A stretch of DNA of 64,000 nt from Parapedobacter pyrenivorans_A. Lineage in GTDB: Bacteria; Bacteroidota; Bacteroidia; Sphingobacteriales; Sphingobacteriaceae. The position numbers and the translations under genes were made by a program. The DNA is taken from the NCBI RefSeq assembly GCF_041925275.1, contig NZ_JBHEUZ010000018.1, forward strand, positions 14,858-78,857, in the 5' to 3' direction. Under the pieces are notes generated by a model. The model saw nothing but the letters and a program-made list of their open reading frames with translations. It searched no databases and was not told where the DNA came from. Positions 36,602 through 44,281 of the stretch are shown in pieces; positions within the stretch are counted from its first letter, which is position 1; every line of letters begins with the position of its first letter.

Positions 36602-38120
36602 CCTTTTTCCTTTTTCCAATGAATGTTTCCTTCAGTTCGCGGATCGCTGCCGGTTTGAGCACAAATAGCAGGAGATATCCCAGATAAATCACCCCAAAGA
36701 TAGCCGTATGGACGATAACCGTGCCATATCCGCTGGTGGGGGGCAGCCATCCGACTGCATAACGGCTACCTGCCCAGGCCACCACACCCCCAATGGCCGC
36801 GGGCAGGAAGGCACGGCCAAACAAGCGCCATGCATCGAGCCGGAGTACCTTCGGGATGTAGTAAATATAGAAAAAACCGATTTGGAGCACCATATACACC
36901 AGGTAGCCCACCACGGCCGCACCTACCTGCAGGGTAGGCGCGAAGATGACAGTAACGGGCAGCGAAACGAGGCAGGCCACGGCCGAAGAATAAACCAGCG
37001 CCCGTGTTTTACCGGTGGAAAGCACAAGGCTGGCCACGGGCGTATTGTGCATGGAAAGCAACACGGTGAGTAACCAGAGGGACAGCCACAGCGACAAGCC
37101 GCGGTAGCCGCTGCCCATATACAACAACAGGATGTCGTCAGCATTCAATATCAACACGAACACCACGAAACTCAAAAAAATGGAGATGTACTTAGTGGCG
37201 TTAAACACCATGCGCCCAATCCGCTGTGGATCGCCGGCGGCGTAGGCTTTGGAAGTAGCCGGAAGCAGCACCTGCATGAACACACCGCCGAATGCCACGA
37301 TCAGCATGGCAATGGTTTGGATAACGCGGTAATCGGTCAGCACTTCCACCCCGCCGGCAAACTTACCCAGCAGGAGCGGCCGCAGGTTATTGGCCGTAAG
37401 TTGGAAGAGCCCCATCGTAAAAATCGCTAGGCTATACACCAGTATCTCGCGGAAAGCGGCCCCATCCCATCGGGGTGCCAGCAACGTGCGCCGCGGAACA
37501 GGGAATACCTTCAGCCGCCACACATAGCAAGGGATCGGCATCAACGTAACCAGCGTATAGGCAATGAAGTAAGTGATGAGCGGCCATTGCAACTGGATGG
37601 CCACCAGCGCCACGGCAAAATTGAGGATGCTGGTTAATGCGGTGATGCGGTTGATGAAACCCAGTTCACCCATGGCGCTCAACAGTTGGATGGCCACGCC
37701 CGAAAGCCAGTTCAGCACCGTCGAGAAGGCCAGCACGGTCATCATCTGCCGGTAGATTGGCAGCTGGTCTTCGGTGAGGTTAAACAGTTGCTGCCCGTAG
37801 GCAGCCATCACGAGGAATATAACCGCATTGACCAATCCGATTACGCCGTAGAATACGATGCTTGAGCGGGATACGTCGGCAACTTTCCCCCACTTGTGGT
37901 CTGCCGTCCACATCGAGAAAAACCGTACGGCCCCCACGTTGAACCCGAGGTCCATGAGCCGGAGGTAAGCATTGAGCGAAAAAGCGAGGGCAATCAACCC
38001 GTAATCGGCCTTCCCATAAAAGCCGACCAGCAACGGGATGGTAACGAATTTGGCGAGCGCATCCAGTGTCTTGGCCAAAACACCCCACAGGGAACCGGAA
38101 AAAACCCGCTTGGAATCCAT
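36594..38120 (-). CDS. polysaccharide flippase (Wzx/MATE-like oligosaccharide transporter)
   Basis: 508 aa with 12-14 hydrophobic segments. The start KRVFSGSLWGVLAKTLDALAKFVTIPLLVGFYG and the internal YGLIALAFSLNAYLRLMDLG are typical of polysaccharide synthesis proteins of the MOP superfamily. It should flip lipid-linked repeat units to the periplasm. It is the first gene of the nine-gene EPS operon. No outer-membrane export genes (Wza/Wzc) are in the window. Confidence 0.92.
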   Translation of the reverse strand: MDSKRVFSGSLWGVLAKTLDALAKFVTIPLLVGFYGKADYGLIALAFSLNAYLRLMDLGFNVGAVRFFSMWTADHKWGKVADVSRSSIVFYGVIGLVNAVIFLVMAAYGQQLFNLTEDQLPIYRQMMTVLAFSTVLNWLSGVAIQLLSAMGELGFINRITALTSILNFAVALVAIQLQWPLITYFIAYTLVTLMPIPCYVWRLKVFPVPRRTLLAPRWDGAAFREILVYSLAIFTMGLFQLTANNLRPLLLGKFAGGVEVLTDYRVIQTIAMLIVAFGGVFMQVLLPATSKAYAAGDPQRIGRMVFNATKYISIFLSFVVFVLILNADDILLLYMGSGYRGLSLWLSLWLLTVLLSMHNTPVASLVLSTGKTRALVYSSAVACLVSLPVTVIFAPTLQVGAAVVGYLVYMVLQIGFFYIYYIPKVLRLDAWRLFGRAFLPAAIGGVVAWAGSRYAVGWLPPTSGYGTVIVHTAIFGVIYLGYLLLFVLKPAAIRELKETFIGKRKKDA

Positions 38121-38169
38121 ATTCAGCCAACCAATATCAAAAAAAATGCCGATTGGCCAAAATGGGCGG

Positions 38170-38457
38170 TCACTCCGCCACGATGTGCCCCACGCCGGTT
38201 GTTCCCCTCGTGCAGCACATGGAGTCTTTCACCGGGCAGTAGCCCGTAGCGCCACGGAGAATCAACGCCCCGCCCACAGCTACTTCGGCCAGGGACGAAA
38301 GCGGGGTCTTGAACATGCGCGTAATGCCTGTGTATAACACAAAGGCCCCCGCTGCAACAGACAGCAGCCGTTCCGAATTGGCAATATTGCGGTTGTCGTT
38401 GGCTTCGCGGAGCCTATCTCTCACATCTTCCAATATTTCTTTGGTCTTGGTATCCAT
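38170..38457 (-). CDS. small DUF2892-like membrane protein
   Basis: About 95 aa. It has a charged N-terminal helix, then NSERLLSVAAGAFVLYTGITRMF and SLAEVAVGGALILRGATGYCPV, which match the two-helix YgaP/DUF2892 pattern, with cysteines in GYCPVKDSMCC. DUF2892 proteins often accompany rhodanese and sulfur-handling genes, which fits the island on its other side. An in-frame start at 38478 is possible. Divergent from the TauE gene. Confidence 0.7.
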   Translation of the reverse strand: MDTKTKEILEDVRDRLREANDNRNIANSERLLSVAAGAFVLYTGITRMFKTPLSSLAEVAVGGALILRGATGYCPVKDSMCCTRGTTGVGHIVAE

Positions 38458-38597
38458 ATCATTCAGTCTCTTGAACAAATTTACTTAATTATCCACTCAT
38501 AGTACAAACAACGCCGCCGCCTTTTGGTTTTCGGCTACGCATAATTCGCTAAATTAACCGTACTTTGCCGACGGTACCGATTCCCAGCTGCACACTG

Positions 38598-39377
38598 ATG
38601 GAAATTATTGGTTATATCTTGGCCGTCTTTATCGGCGTTTCACTGGGCCTCATCGGTGGCGGGGGGTCCATCCTTACGGTGCCCGTTTTTGTGTATCTCT
38701 TCCATATCGAGCCCGCCTTGGCCACCTCCTATTCGCTGTTTATCGTGGGGATGACCAGCTTCACCGGGGCGGCCTACCAATACAGCAAGGGCTATGTAGA
38801 TATGAAAGCCGCCCTTTCGTTCGGCGTGATGTCTGTGGTCACCGTTTTTGTGGTGCGGAAGTACCTGCTGCCCCTCATTCCCGATGTGCTGTGGCAGGCC
38901 GGTGGCCTCGTCCTCACCAAATCCACGGCCATCATGGTCCTCTTCGCTGCGTTGATGCTGGCGGCATCGGTATCCATGGTGCTGGGCCACCGCGAGCAAC
39001 CTAGCGGTGTGCGTACCAGCCTACCGGTGCTCCTGGCCTTCGGCATGGGTGTGGGCCTGGTAACGGGGCTGCTGGGGGCAGGGGGTGGCTTCCTCATCAT
39101 CCCCGCGCTCGTGCTGCTGGCAAAGGCTCCCATGCGGGTGGCCGTGGGCACCTCGTTGGTTATCGTTACCATCAACTCGTTGGTCGGCTTTGTGGGCGAT
39201 ATAGGCCACGTGTACATCGACTGGCCGTTCCTATTCACCATCCTGGGCATCACCGTATGCGGTGTGCTCATCGGCAGTGTTGTAGGCCGCCGGATACCGG
39301 GCGAGCGGCTGCGGGTGGGCTTCGGCTGGTTCGTGCTCACCATGGGCATCTATATTTTGAGCAGGGAGTTGTTTTGA
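38598..39377 (+). CDS. sulfite/organosulfur exporter TauE/SafE family protein
   Basis: 259 aa with eight membrane segments in two homologous halves: LGLIGGGGSILTVPVFVYLF and GLLGAGGGFLIIPALVLLAK. The family exports sulfite, sulfoacetate or related anions, or moves sulfur compounds for assimilation. The start ATG 38598 (MEIIGYILAVFIGV) was chosen. A paralogue lies at 43357-44160 in the same island. No Crp/Fnr-type dyad was found in front of this copy. Confidence 0.9.
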   Translation: MEIIGYILAVFIGVSLGLIGGGGSILTVPVFVYLFHIEPALATSYSLFIVGMTSFTGAAYQYSKGYVDMKAALSFGVMSVVTVFVVRKYLLPLIPDVLWQAGGLVLTKSTAIMVLFAALMLAASVSMVLGHREQPSGVRTSLPVLLAFGMGVGLVTGLLGAGGGFLIIPALVLLAKAPMRVAVGTSLVIVTINSLVGFVGDIGHVYIDWPFLFTILGITVCGVLIGSVVGRRIPGERLRVGFGWFVLTMGIYILSRELF

Positions 39378-39393
39378 GTGGTGCTATTTTAAC

Positions 39394-39401
39394 TACCTTT
39401 G
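39394..39401 (+). promoter_or_regulatory. -7 element of crcB
   Basis: TACCTTTG matches TAnnTTTG and ends 5 bp before the ATG, so the transcript would be leaderless or nearly so. The 29-bp intergenic gap leaves no room for a fluoride riboswitch. Confidence 0.45.
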
Positions 39402-39406
39402 CCCAT

Positions 39407-39793
39407 ATGATCAAGCAACTCCTGTTGGTAGGGATCGGTGGAGGCATCGGCAGCATGCTCCGGTTCCTTGTGTCGGTGCTTACCAGTAAGTTCGTACAAG
39501 GCACGTTCCCGTTGCCTACCCTGTTAATCAACCTTTCCGGCTGCTTCCTGATCGGCATCCTGGCAGGGCTATTTGCCCAACCGCCCTATACAGACAACAA
39601 CCTGCGGTTTCTGCTCATCACGGGTTTTTGCGGCGGCTATACCACCTTTTCCACCTTCGCTCATGAGAACCTGCTGCTTATCGAAAACCAACAAATACTG
39701 CCAGCTATCGGCTATACGCTGCTGAGTGTGGTGCTCGGTATTGCGCTGGTTTGGGTGGGTATGTGGGTGAGCCAAGCAGCCTACTCCCGGTAA
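39407..39793 (+). CDS. crcB: fluoride channel CrcB/Fluc
   Basis: A 128-aa membrane protein with four segments. Family signatures: GGGIGSMLRFLVS, PLPTLLINLSGCFLIGIL (with the conserved Asn) and LLITGFCGGYTTFSTFAHEN (the TFSTF phenylalanine box that lines the pore). It dimerises to export fluoride. A longer in-frame start inside the TauE gene was rejected. Stop codons overlap with the convergent SRPBCC gene by 13 bp. Confidence 0.95.
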   Translation: MIKQLLLVGIGGGIGSMLRFLVSVLTSKFVQGTFPLPTLLINLSGCFLIGILAGLFAQPPYTDNNLRFLLITGFCGGYTTFSTFAHENLLLIENQQILPAIGYTLLSVVLGIALVWVGMWVSQAAYSR

Positions 39794-40158
39794 AAATCGA
39801 TCAGGGCGGCGGCGTAGGTGTTGTGCCAGCCGTCTTCGATGTCTTCATAGGCCTCATCGGGGATGCCCGACTGCCGCACTTCCATAGACGTACCCCGTTT
39901 GTGGTCGTGCAGCCGGATGGTGACGATAGACTCCGTATCTTCACCGAAATACCACTGCTGCACGATTTCCTTGTCTTTTACGAACGATACGTTCTTTCCC
40001 ACGATGGCGCCGCTCCATAGGGAAAATTCCGTGTCGGGTTCGGCAACCATGGTAGCTTCCTCGCCGGTCCACAGGTTGATGGTTATTTCCGTGGTCAGCG
40101 CCAGGTACACTTCTTCGGGTTGGGCGGGTATGATGAAATAGGCTTTGAAATCCTTCAT
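39781..40158 (-). CDS. START-like/SRPBCC domain protein (AHSA1-like)
   Basis: 125 aa beginning MKDFKAYFIIPAQPEEVYLAL, with EFSLWSGAIVGKNVSF, QQWYFGEDTESIVTIRL and a C-terminal helix GWHNTYAAALIDFYRE. This is the helix-grip fold of Bacteroidota START-like proteins. Function unknown. The -7 element TACTTTTG is on the reverse strand at 40188-40181, so the upstream in-frame start (40233) is unlikely. Divergent from the sulfide:quinone oxidoreductase. Confidence 0.85.
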   Translation of the reverse strand: MKDFKAYFIIPAQPEEVYLALTTEITINLWTGEEATMVAEPDTEFSLWSGAIVGKNVSFVKDKEIVQQWYFGEDTESIVTIRLHDHKRGTSMEVRQSGIPDEAYEDIEDGWHNTYAAALIDFYRE

Positions 40159-40246
40159 GTTGTTGTCTGCTTTGCTGGTGCAAAAGTAGGGAAAATCAAA
40201 TGCAGTAGTCCATAAACTCCTGCGGAAAAGCAACCGGACCGCCTTG

Positions 40247-40290
40247 GTAACATTTGTTACTGACCAGTCTTTATTTGATATATACCTTTA
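40247..40290 (+). promoter_or_regulatory. Crp/Fnr-type site and -7 element before the sulfide:quinone oxidoreductase
   Basis: GTAACATTTGTTAC at 40247-40260 has perfect half-sites GTAACA/TGTTAC around TT. The -7 element TACCTTTA is at 40283-40290. The dyad centre to the first base of the -7 element is 29.5 bp, which puts the dyad at about -41.5 with a start near 40295, 20 nt before the ATG. Confidence 0.75.
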
Positions 40291-40314
40291 CCATACATCA
40301 AGTATAACATAGAA

Positions 40315-41553
40315 ATGAAACAACAATATCAAGTAGCGATTATTGGCGCGGGTACAGCAGGCATCATGACCGCCGCCCAACTGTTAAAAAAAAACCGGTC
40401 GCTCAGCATTGTCATTATCGACCCGGCAGACACCCATTACTACCAACCCGCATGGACGTTGGTGGGGGCTGGCACGTATGATTTCGATAAAACGGCCAAG
40501 CCCATGAAAGACCTCATCCCCCATGGGGCGGAATGGATCCAGGACGAGGTGGTGGAAATGCTGCCTGACCAAAACGGGGTAAAGACAAAATCCGGTCTGG
40601 AAATCGCTTACGAATACCTCATTGTCGCACCGGGACTGGTCAACGACCTCACTTTGATCGCAGGGCTGCAAGACGCCGTAGAGAAGGGCGTGGTCTGCAG
40701 CAACTATATCGACGCCAAGCACACGTGGGAAAGCCTGAAGAATTTCAAGGGGGGCACAGCACTCTTCACGCAGCCGGCCACGCCCATCAAATGTGGTGGC
40801 GCACCCCAGAAAATCATGTACCTGGCGGCGGATTACATCCGGAAGAAGGGGCTATCGAACAAAAGTAAGGTGATTTTTGCTACCCCGGGCACGGTTATAT
40901 TCGGCGTACCCCAGATTGCGCAGACACTTATGGAAGTGCTTCACCGCTACCATGTGGATTTCAGGCCGTACCACACACCGGTGAAAATCGACGCCGATAA
41001 AAAAATCGCCTACTTTCTGGACAAAACACCGCAATCCGGCAATACAGATGGTACGGACACGGCATCCAAAACCGTAGCCGTAGCTTTCGATTTCCTACAT
41101 TTGGCACCACCCCAAACAGCTCCGAAATTCATCCAAGAATCGGTATTGGTCAACGATGCCGGTTGGCTAGCGGTAGACAAGCACAGCCTACAGCACCCAA
41201 AATATCCGAATATTTTCGGGCTGGGTGATGTGGCCGGCTTACCGACCGCCAAAACCGGTGCTGCCGTACGCAAACAAGTACCGGTGGTAGTCGACAATAT
41301 CCTTAAATTAATCAACGGAAAAACTGCCGATAATACCTCTTACCAAGGCTATTCGTCGTGCCCACTCGTAACAGGATACGGAAAGATGGTCCTTGCGGAA
41401 TTTAACTACAAGAACGAGTTTACGCCCGACCCGAAGCTAAGGCTGATGCTCATCGGCGACAGTTCCAAAGAACACTGGCGCCTGTGGTTACTGAAAAAGT
41501 ATATGCTCCCTTACCTCTATTGGCATAAAATGATGAAAGGCAAAGATGTATGA
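40315..41553 (+). CDS. sulfide:quinone oxidoreductase family FAD protein
   Basis: 412 aa. The N-terminal FAD-binding motif is AIIGAGTAGIMTAAQLLKK; FGLGDVAGLPTAKTGAAVRKQ is the second FAD contact. Cys128, Cys160 (PIKCGGAPQK) and Cys349 (GYSSCPLVTGYGKM) are placed like the redox cysteines of SQRs, the last within the family motif. It would oxidise sulfide to sulfane sulfur and pass electrons to the membrane quinone pool. It is preceded by the Crp/Fnr-type site and followed by thiosulfate/sulfur transport genes. Subtype not determined. Confidence 0.9.
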   Translation: MKQQYQVAIIGAGTAGIMTAAQLLKKNRSLSIVIIDPADTHYYQPAWTLVGAGTYDFDKTAKPMKDLIPHGAEWIQDEVVEMLPDQNGVKTKSGLEIAYEYLIVAPGLVNDLTLIAGLQDAVEKGVVCSNYIDAKHTWESLKNFKGGTALFTQPATPIKCGGAPQKIMYLAADYIRKKGLSNKSKVIFATPGTVIFGVPQIAQTLMEVLHRYHVDFRPYHTPVKIDADKKIAYFLDKTPQSGNTDGTDTASKTVAVAFDFLHLAPPQTAPKFIQESVLVNDAGWLAVDKHSLQHPKYPNIFGLGDVAGLPTAKTGAAVRKQVPVVVDNILKLINGKTADNTSYQGYSSCPLVTGYGKMVLAEFNYKNEFTPDPKLRLMLIGDSSKEHWRLWLLKKYMLPYLYWHKMMKGKDV

Positions 41554-41559
41554 TGTTGT

Positions 41560-41603
41560 GTAACCTATGTAACAGATTGCCTCGCGCGGAAAACCGAGCT
41601 TTG
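41560..41603 (+). promoter_or_regulatory. weaker Crp/Fnr-type site before the YeeE/YedE pair
   Basis: GTAACCTATGTAAC at 41560-41573 differs from GTAACA-nn-TGTTAC at two positions. GAGCTTTG at 41596-41603 stands where the -7 element should be, with the same 29.5-bp spacing as the other sites of the island. It starts 7 bp after the preceding stop codon. Confidence 0.6.
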
Positions 41604-41626
41604 CCGCGTTAAAAAGTAATTGATTT

Positions 41627-42184
41627 ATGGAATGGATTTTAGAACCCTGGCCGTGGTATGTAACCGGGCCGCTGATTGCGCTGACCATGTTTATCTTACT
41701 TTATGTAGGTAAGAACTTCGGCATGTCTTCCAACCTGCGCACCTTATGCACCCTGTGCGGCGCAGGCAAAACGTGCAACTTCTTTTGCTTCGACTGGAAA
41801 GGACAACGCTGGAATTTGTTGGTCATGACCGGAGCCATTATCGGCGGATTCGTCGCTTCTAACTACCTGTCGGAAAACCAGGTGCCTGATCTCAACCCCG
41901 CAACGATCGAGCAACTACATGCCGCAGGGTTCGAAAGCGCAGGCAACGCGTATGTGCCCACCGAACTGTTTGGCAACGAATCATTTTCAGACATCAAGAC
42001 GCTGGCCATTTTGTTGATAGGCGGCCTGCTGGTCGGCTTTGGCGCCCGTTATGCCGGCGGTTGCACGTCAGGTCATTCCATTTCAGGCATCAGTAACCTA
42101 CAGCTACCATCATTGATAGCCACCATCGGTTTTTTCATCGGTGGGTTAATTATGGTCCATCTCATTTTTCCGCTCATCTTTTAG
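41627..42184 (+). CDS. YeeE/YedE family sulfur transporter, first half
   Basis: A 185-aa membrane protein. It carries the family cysteine motif GARYAGGCTSGHSISGISN and an N-terminal Cys cluster TLCTLCGAGKTCNFFCF before the second membrane segment. YeeE/TsuA proteins import thiosulfate by relaying it past conserved cysteines. Here the protein is split in two genes; the second half follows after 8 bp. The Cys-rich N-terminus is typical of the Bacteroidota split form. Confidence 0.9.
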   Translation: MEWILEPWPWYVTGPLIALTMFILLYVGKNFGMSSNLRTLCTLCGAGKTCNFFCFDWKGQRWNLLVMTGAIIGGFVASNYLSENQVPDLNPATIEQLHAAGFESAGNAYVPTELFGNESFSDIKTLAILLIGGLLVGFGARYAGGCTSGHSISGISNLQLPSLIATIGFFIGGLIMVHLIFPLIF

Positions 42185-42192
42185 GTAAGATC

Positions 42193-42609
42193 ATGATAAA
42201 AAGTATCATTTATCTCATTATAGGCACCTTTTTCGGTATCGTCATGTACAAATCCGAGGCCGCATCCTGGTTCAGGATTTACGAAATGTTCAACTTCCAA
42301 TCCATCCACATGTATGGGTTGATGGGGTCGGCCCTGGCCGTAGGCATCGTCATCGTGCAGTATATCAAAAGGAAAAAAGTAAAAGACATCCATGGGGACC
42401 CCATCGTCATTGCAGATAAAGACAAAAGCATTGCGAGGTATTTAATCGGCGGTGTGCTGTTTGGTCTGGGGTGGGCGCTTGCCGGAGCGTGCCCGGGTCC
42501 GATGTTTGTTCTGACCGGTGCTGGATATTTCCCGATATTAGTGGTAATTTTGGGTGCGGTTCTGGGAACCTGGCTTTACGGTTTGGTCAAAAACAAGTTG
42601 CCCCACTAG
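42193..42609 (+). CDS. YeeE/YedE family sulfur transporter, second half (DUF6691-like)
   Basis: 138 aa, four hydrophobic segments, with the partner Cys motif FGLGWALAGACPGPMFVLTGAGY. It complements the preceding protein to make a full YeeE-like transporter. Eight bp separate the two genes and 24 bp separate this one from the Crp/Fnr regulator, so the three are likely one transcript. Confidence 0.9.
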   Translation: MIKSIIYLIIGTFFGIVMYKSEAASWFRIYEMFNFQSIHMYGLMGSALAVGIVIVQYIKRKKVKDIHGDPIVIADKDKSIARYLIGGVLFGLGWALAGACPGPMFVLTGAGYFPILVVILGAVLGTWLYGLVKNKLPH

Positions 42610-42633
42610 AAACATCGGCATAAAGACAAACAG

Positions 42634-43263
42634 ATGAAAGCATCATTATACGAAGCGTACGGAACAGTATTCGAGGGGGCACTGATCGAAGAAATCGCAT
42701 CGGTGGCCAAGCTCGTGGATTTCAAAGAGGGCGATGTGCTGATTGACATCGGGCAGTACATCAAAACCATGCCCCTGCTTATCCAAGGCGCCATTCGAAT
42801 CATGCGTGAGGATTTCGATGCCGGCGAGTTGCTCTTGTACTTCATCGAAAAGGGAGATACCTGTGCCATGACCCTGGCGTGCTGCATGGGCGACAAGAAA
42901 AGTGAAATCAAGGCCATTGCCGAAAACAACGGCACCGTTGCCATGATACCCGTCGGCAAAATGGAAGAGTGGATGGGCAAATACAAGAGCTGGCAGGCTT
43001 TTGTATTTGCCAGCTACAACAACCGCTTCAATGAGCTCCTATCGGCCATAGACAATATCGCGTTCATGCACATGGACGAAAGGCTCTATAATTACCTGCA
43101 GGAGACGAGCAAGGTGAATGATTCCAGAACCATCAATAAAACCCATCAGGAGATTGCCTATGCCCTCAACAGCTCCCGCGTAGTGGTTTCCAGGTTACTT
43201 AAAGCCCTTGAAAACGAGGGGAAAATCAAACTAAACAGAAACAACATCGAATTGTTGGATTAG
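42634..43263 (+). CDS. Crp/Fnr family transcriptional regulator of the sulfur island
   Basis: 209 aa: an N-terminal cyclic-nucleotide-binding-fold domain (about 1-120), a dimerisation helix, and a C-terminal winged helix with KTHQEIAYALNSSRVVVSRLLKALENEGKI. No Fnr-type N-terminal iron-sulfur cysteines. The effector domain has Cys77, Cys83 and Cys84 (GDTCAMTLACCMG), which could be the sensor of persulfide or another thiol-reactive signal; that is inference. Five dyads of Crp/Fnr type stand before transcription units of this island, so this protein is the natural ligand for them. Confidence 0.9.
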   Translation: MKASLYEAYGTVFEGALIEEIASVAKLVDFKEGDVLIDIGQYIKTMPLLIQGAIRIMREDFDAGELLLYFIEKGDTCAMTLACCMGDKKSEIKAIAENNGTVAMIPVGKMEEWMGKYKSWQAFVFASYNNRFNELLSAIDNIAFMHMDERLYNYLQETSKVNDSRTINKTHQEIAYALNSSRVVVSRLLKALENEGKIKLNRNNIELLD

Positions 43264-43274
43264 TATGGCCATCG

Positions 43275-43318
43275 GTAACAATTGTTACCGTTTACAACCT
43301 ACCAACCCGGTACTTTCG
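43275..43318 (+). promoter_or_regulatory. Crp/Fnr-type site and -7 element before the second TauE gene
   Basis: CGGTAACAATTGTTACCG at 43273-43290 is a perfect 18-bp palindrome containing GTAACA-AT-TGTTAC. TACTTTCG at 43311-43318 is the -7 element, again at 29.5 bp from the centre. The predicted start near 43323 gives a 34-nt leader. Confidence 0.75.
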
Positions 43319-43356
43319 TGCCATAATATTTCTATAACTCACAGCTTGTTTTGATT

Positions 43357-44160
43357 ATGGTAGCGGAAATTACCGGATATATCCTGGCCATGGTGGTCGG
43401 CATATCGTTGGGTCTTATCGGTAGCGGGGGTTCCATCCTCACGGTGCCGATTCTGGTGTACGTCATGTCCGTAGAACCTGTGCTAGCTACGGCTTACTCC
43501 CTATTTGTAGTCGGCACCACCTCATTGGTTGGCGGTATACAGGGTGCCCTACAGAAGAAAGTGGACTTCAAAACCATCCTTATTTTCGGCATTCCGTCCA
43601 TCATTACCGTTTACTTGACACGGGCGTACCTCGTCCCCGTAATCCCCGACGTCATCTTCAAACTAGGAACCTTCCAATTCACAAAAGCCATCGCCTTGAT
43701 GGTGCTCTTTGCTATCGTAATGATATTTGCATCGATCTCGATGATCCGCCCCTGCCCGCATTGCAAAGATACGGATGCTGACGAAATCAAATACAATTAC
43801 CCCATGATCCTGCTGGAAGGGGTATTGGTCGGCACCCTCACCGGATTGGTAGGGGCCGGCGGCGGCTTCCTCATCATTCCGGCACTGGTACTTCTGGCAA
43901 AGATGCCCATGAAACTGGCCGTGGGAACATCGCTTTTCATCATTGCGGCCAAGTCGCTTTTTGGATTCATCGGCGACTTGCAAGGTAGCGAGGCAATCGA
44001 CTGGACCCTGCTCTCCACCTTTACCGGACTATCGGTCATCGGCATTTTTATCGGCAGCTACCTATCCAAGAAAATTGCCGGCAGTAAACTGAAAAGTGCG
44101 TTTGGCTGGTTTGTGTTGGTTATGGGTATCTATATCCTTGTCCACGAACTTTTTATATAA
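43357..44160 (+). CDS. sulfite exporter TauE/SafE family protein (second copy)
   Basis: 267 aa with the same two-half organisation as the copy at 38598: LGLIGSGGSILTVPILVYVM and GLVGAGGGFLIIPALVLLAK. A CxHC-like CPHCKD sits in the central loop (IRPCPHCKDTDADE), absent from the first copy. Between the Crp/Fnr gene and the persulfide dioxygenase, it probably exports sulfite formed by that enzyme. ATG 43357 is preferred to TTG 43351. Confidence 0.9.
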   Translation: MVAEITGYILAMVVGISLGLIGSGGSILTVPILVYVMSVEPVLATAYSLFVVGTTSLVGGIQGALQKKVDFKTILIFGIPSIITVYLTRAYLVPVIPDVIFKLGTFQFTKAIALMVLFAIVMIFASISMIRPCPHCKDTDADEIKYNYPMILLEGVLVGTLTGLVGAGGGFLIIPALVLLAKMPMKLAVGTSLFIIAAKSLFGFIGDLQGSEAIDWTLLSTFTGLSVIGIFIGSYLSKKIAGSKLKSAFGWFVLVMGIYILVHELFI

Positions 44161-44173
44161 AAAAAACCACCTT

Positions 44174-44217
44174 GTAACTTATGTTACCGTTCAGTAAATG
44201 AAGGCGTTATATCTTTG
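44174..44217 (+). promoter_or_regulatory. Crp/Fnr-type site and -7 element before the persulfide dioxygenase operon
   Basis: GTAACTTATGTTAC at 44174-44187 has one mismatch to GTAACA-nn-TGTTAC. TATCTTTG at 44210-44217 is a perfect -7 element at the same 29.5-bp spacing. The predicted start is near 44222, about 60 nt before the ATG. Confidence 0.75.
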
Positions 44218-44281
44218 CCCTACCTATAAGATTAGGAATAAAAATTAACTAAGAATCTTTCACCTTTAAAAAATAAAAACT

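Noticed and set aside
39378..39406. A fluoride riboswitch in front of crcB
   Set aside because: Only 29 bp separate the TauE stop and the crcB start and they hold a -7 element; no room for the aptamer.
39257..39406. A longer CrcB reading frame starting inside the TauE gene
   Set aside because: The extra 50 residues are Arg-rich shadow sequence; the family starts at the MIKQLLLVGIGGGIGS position.
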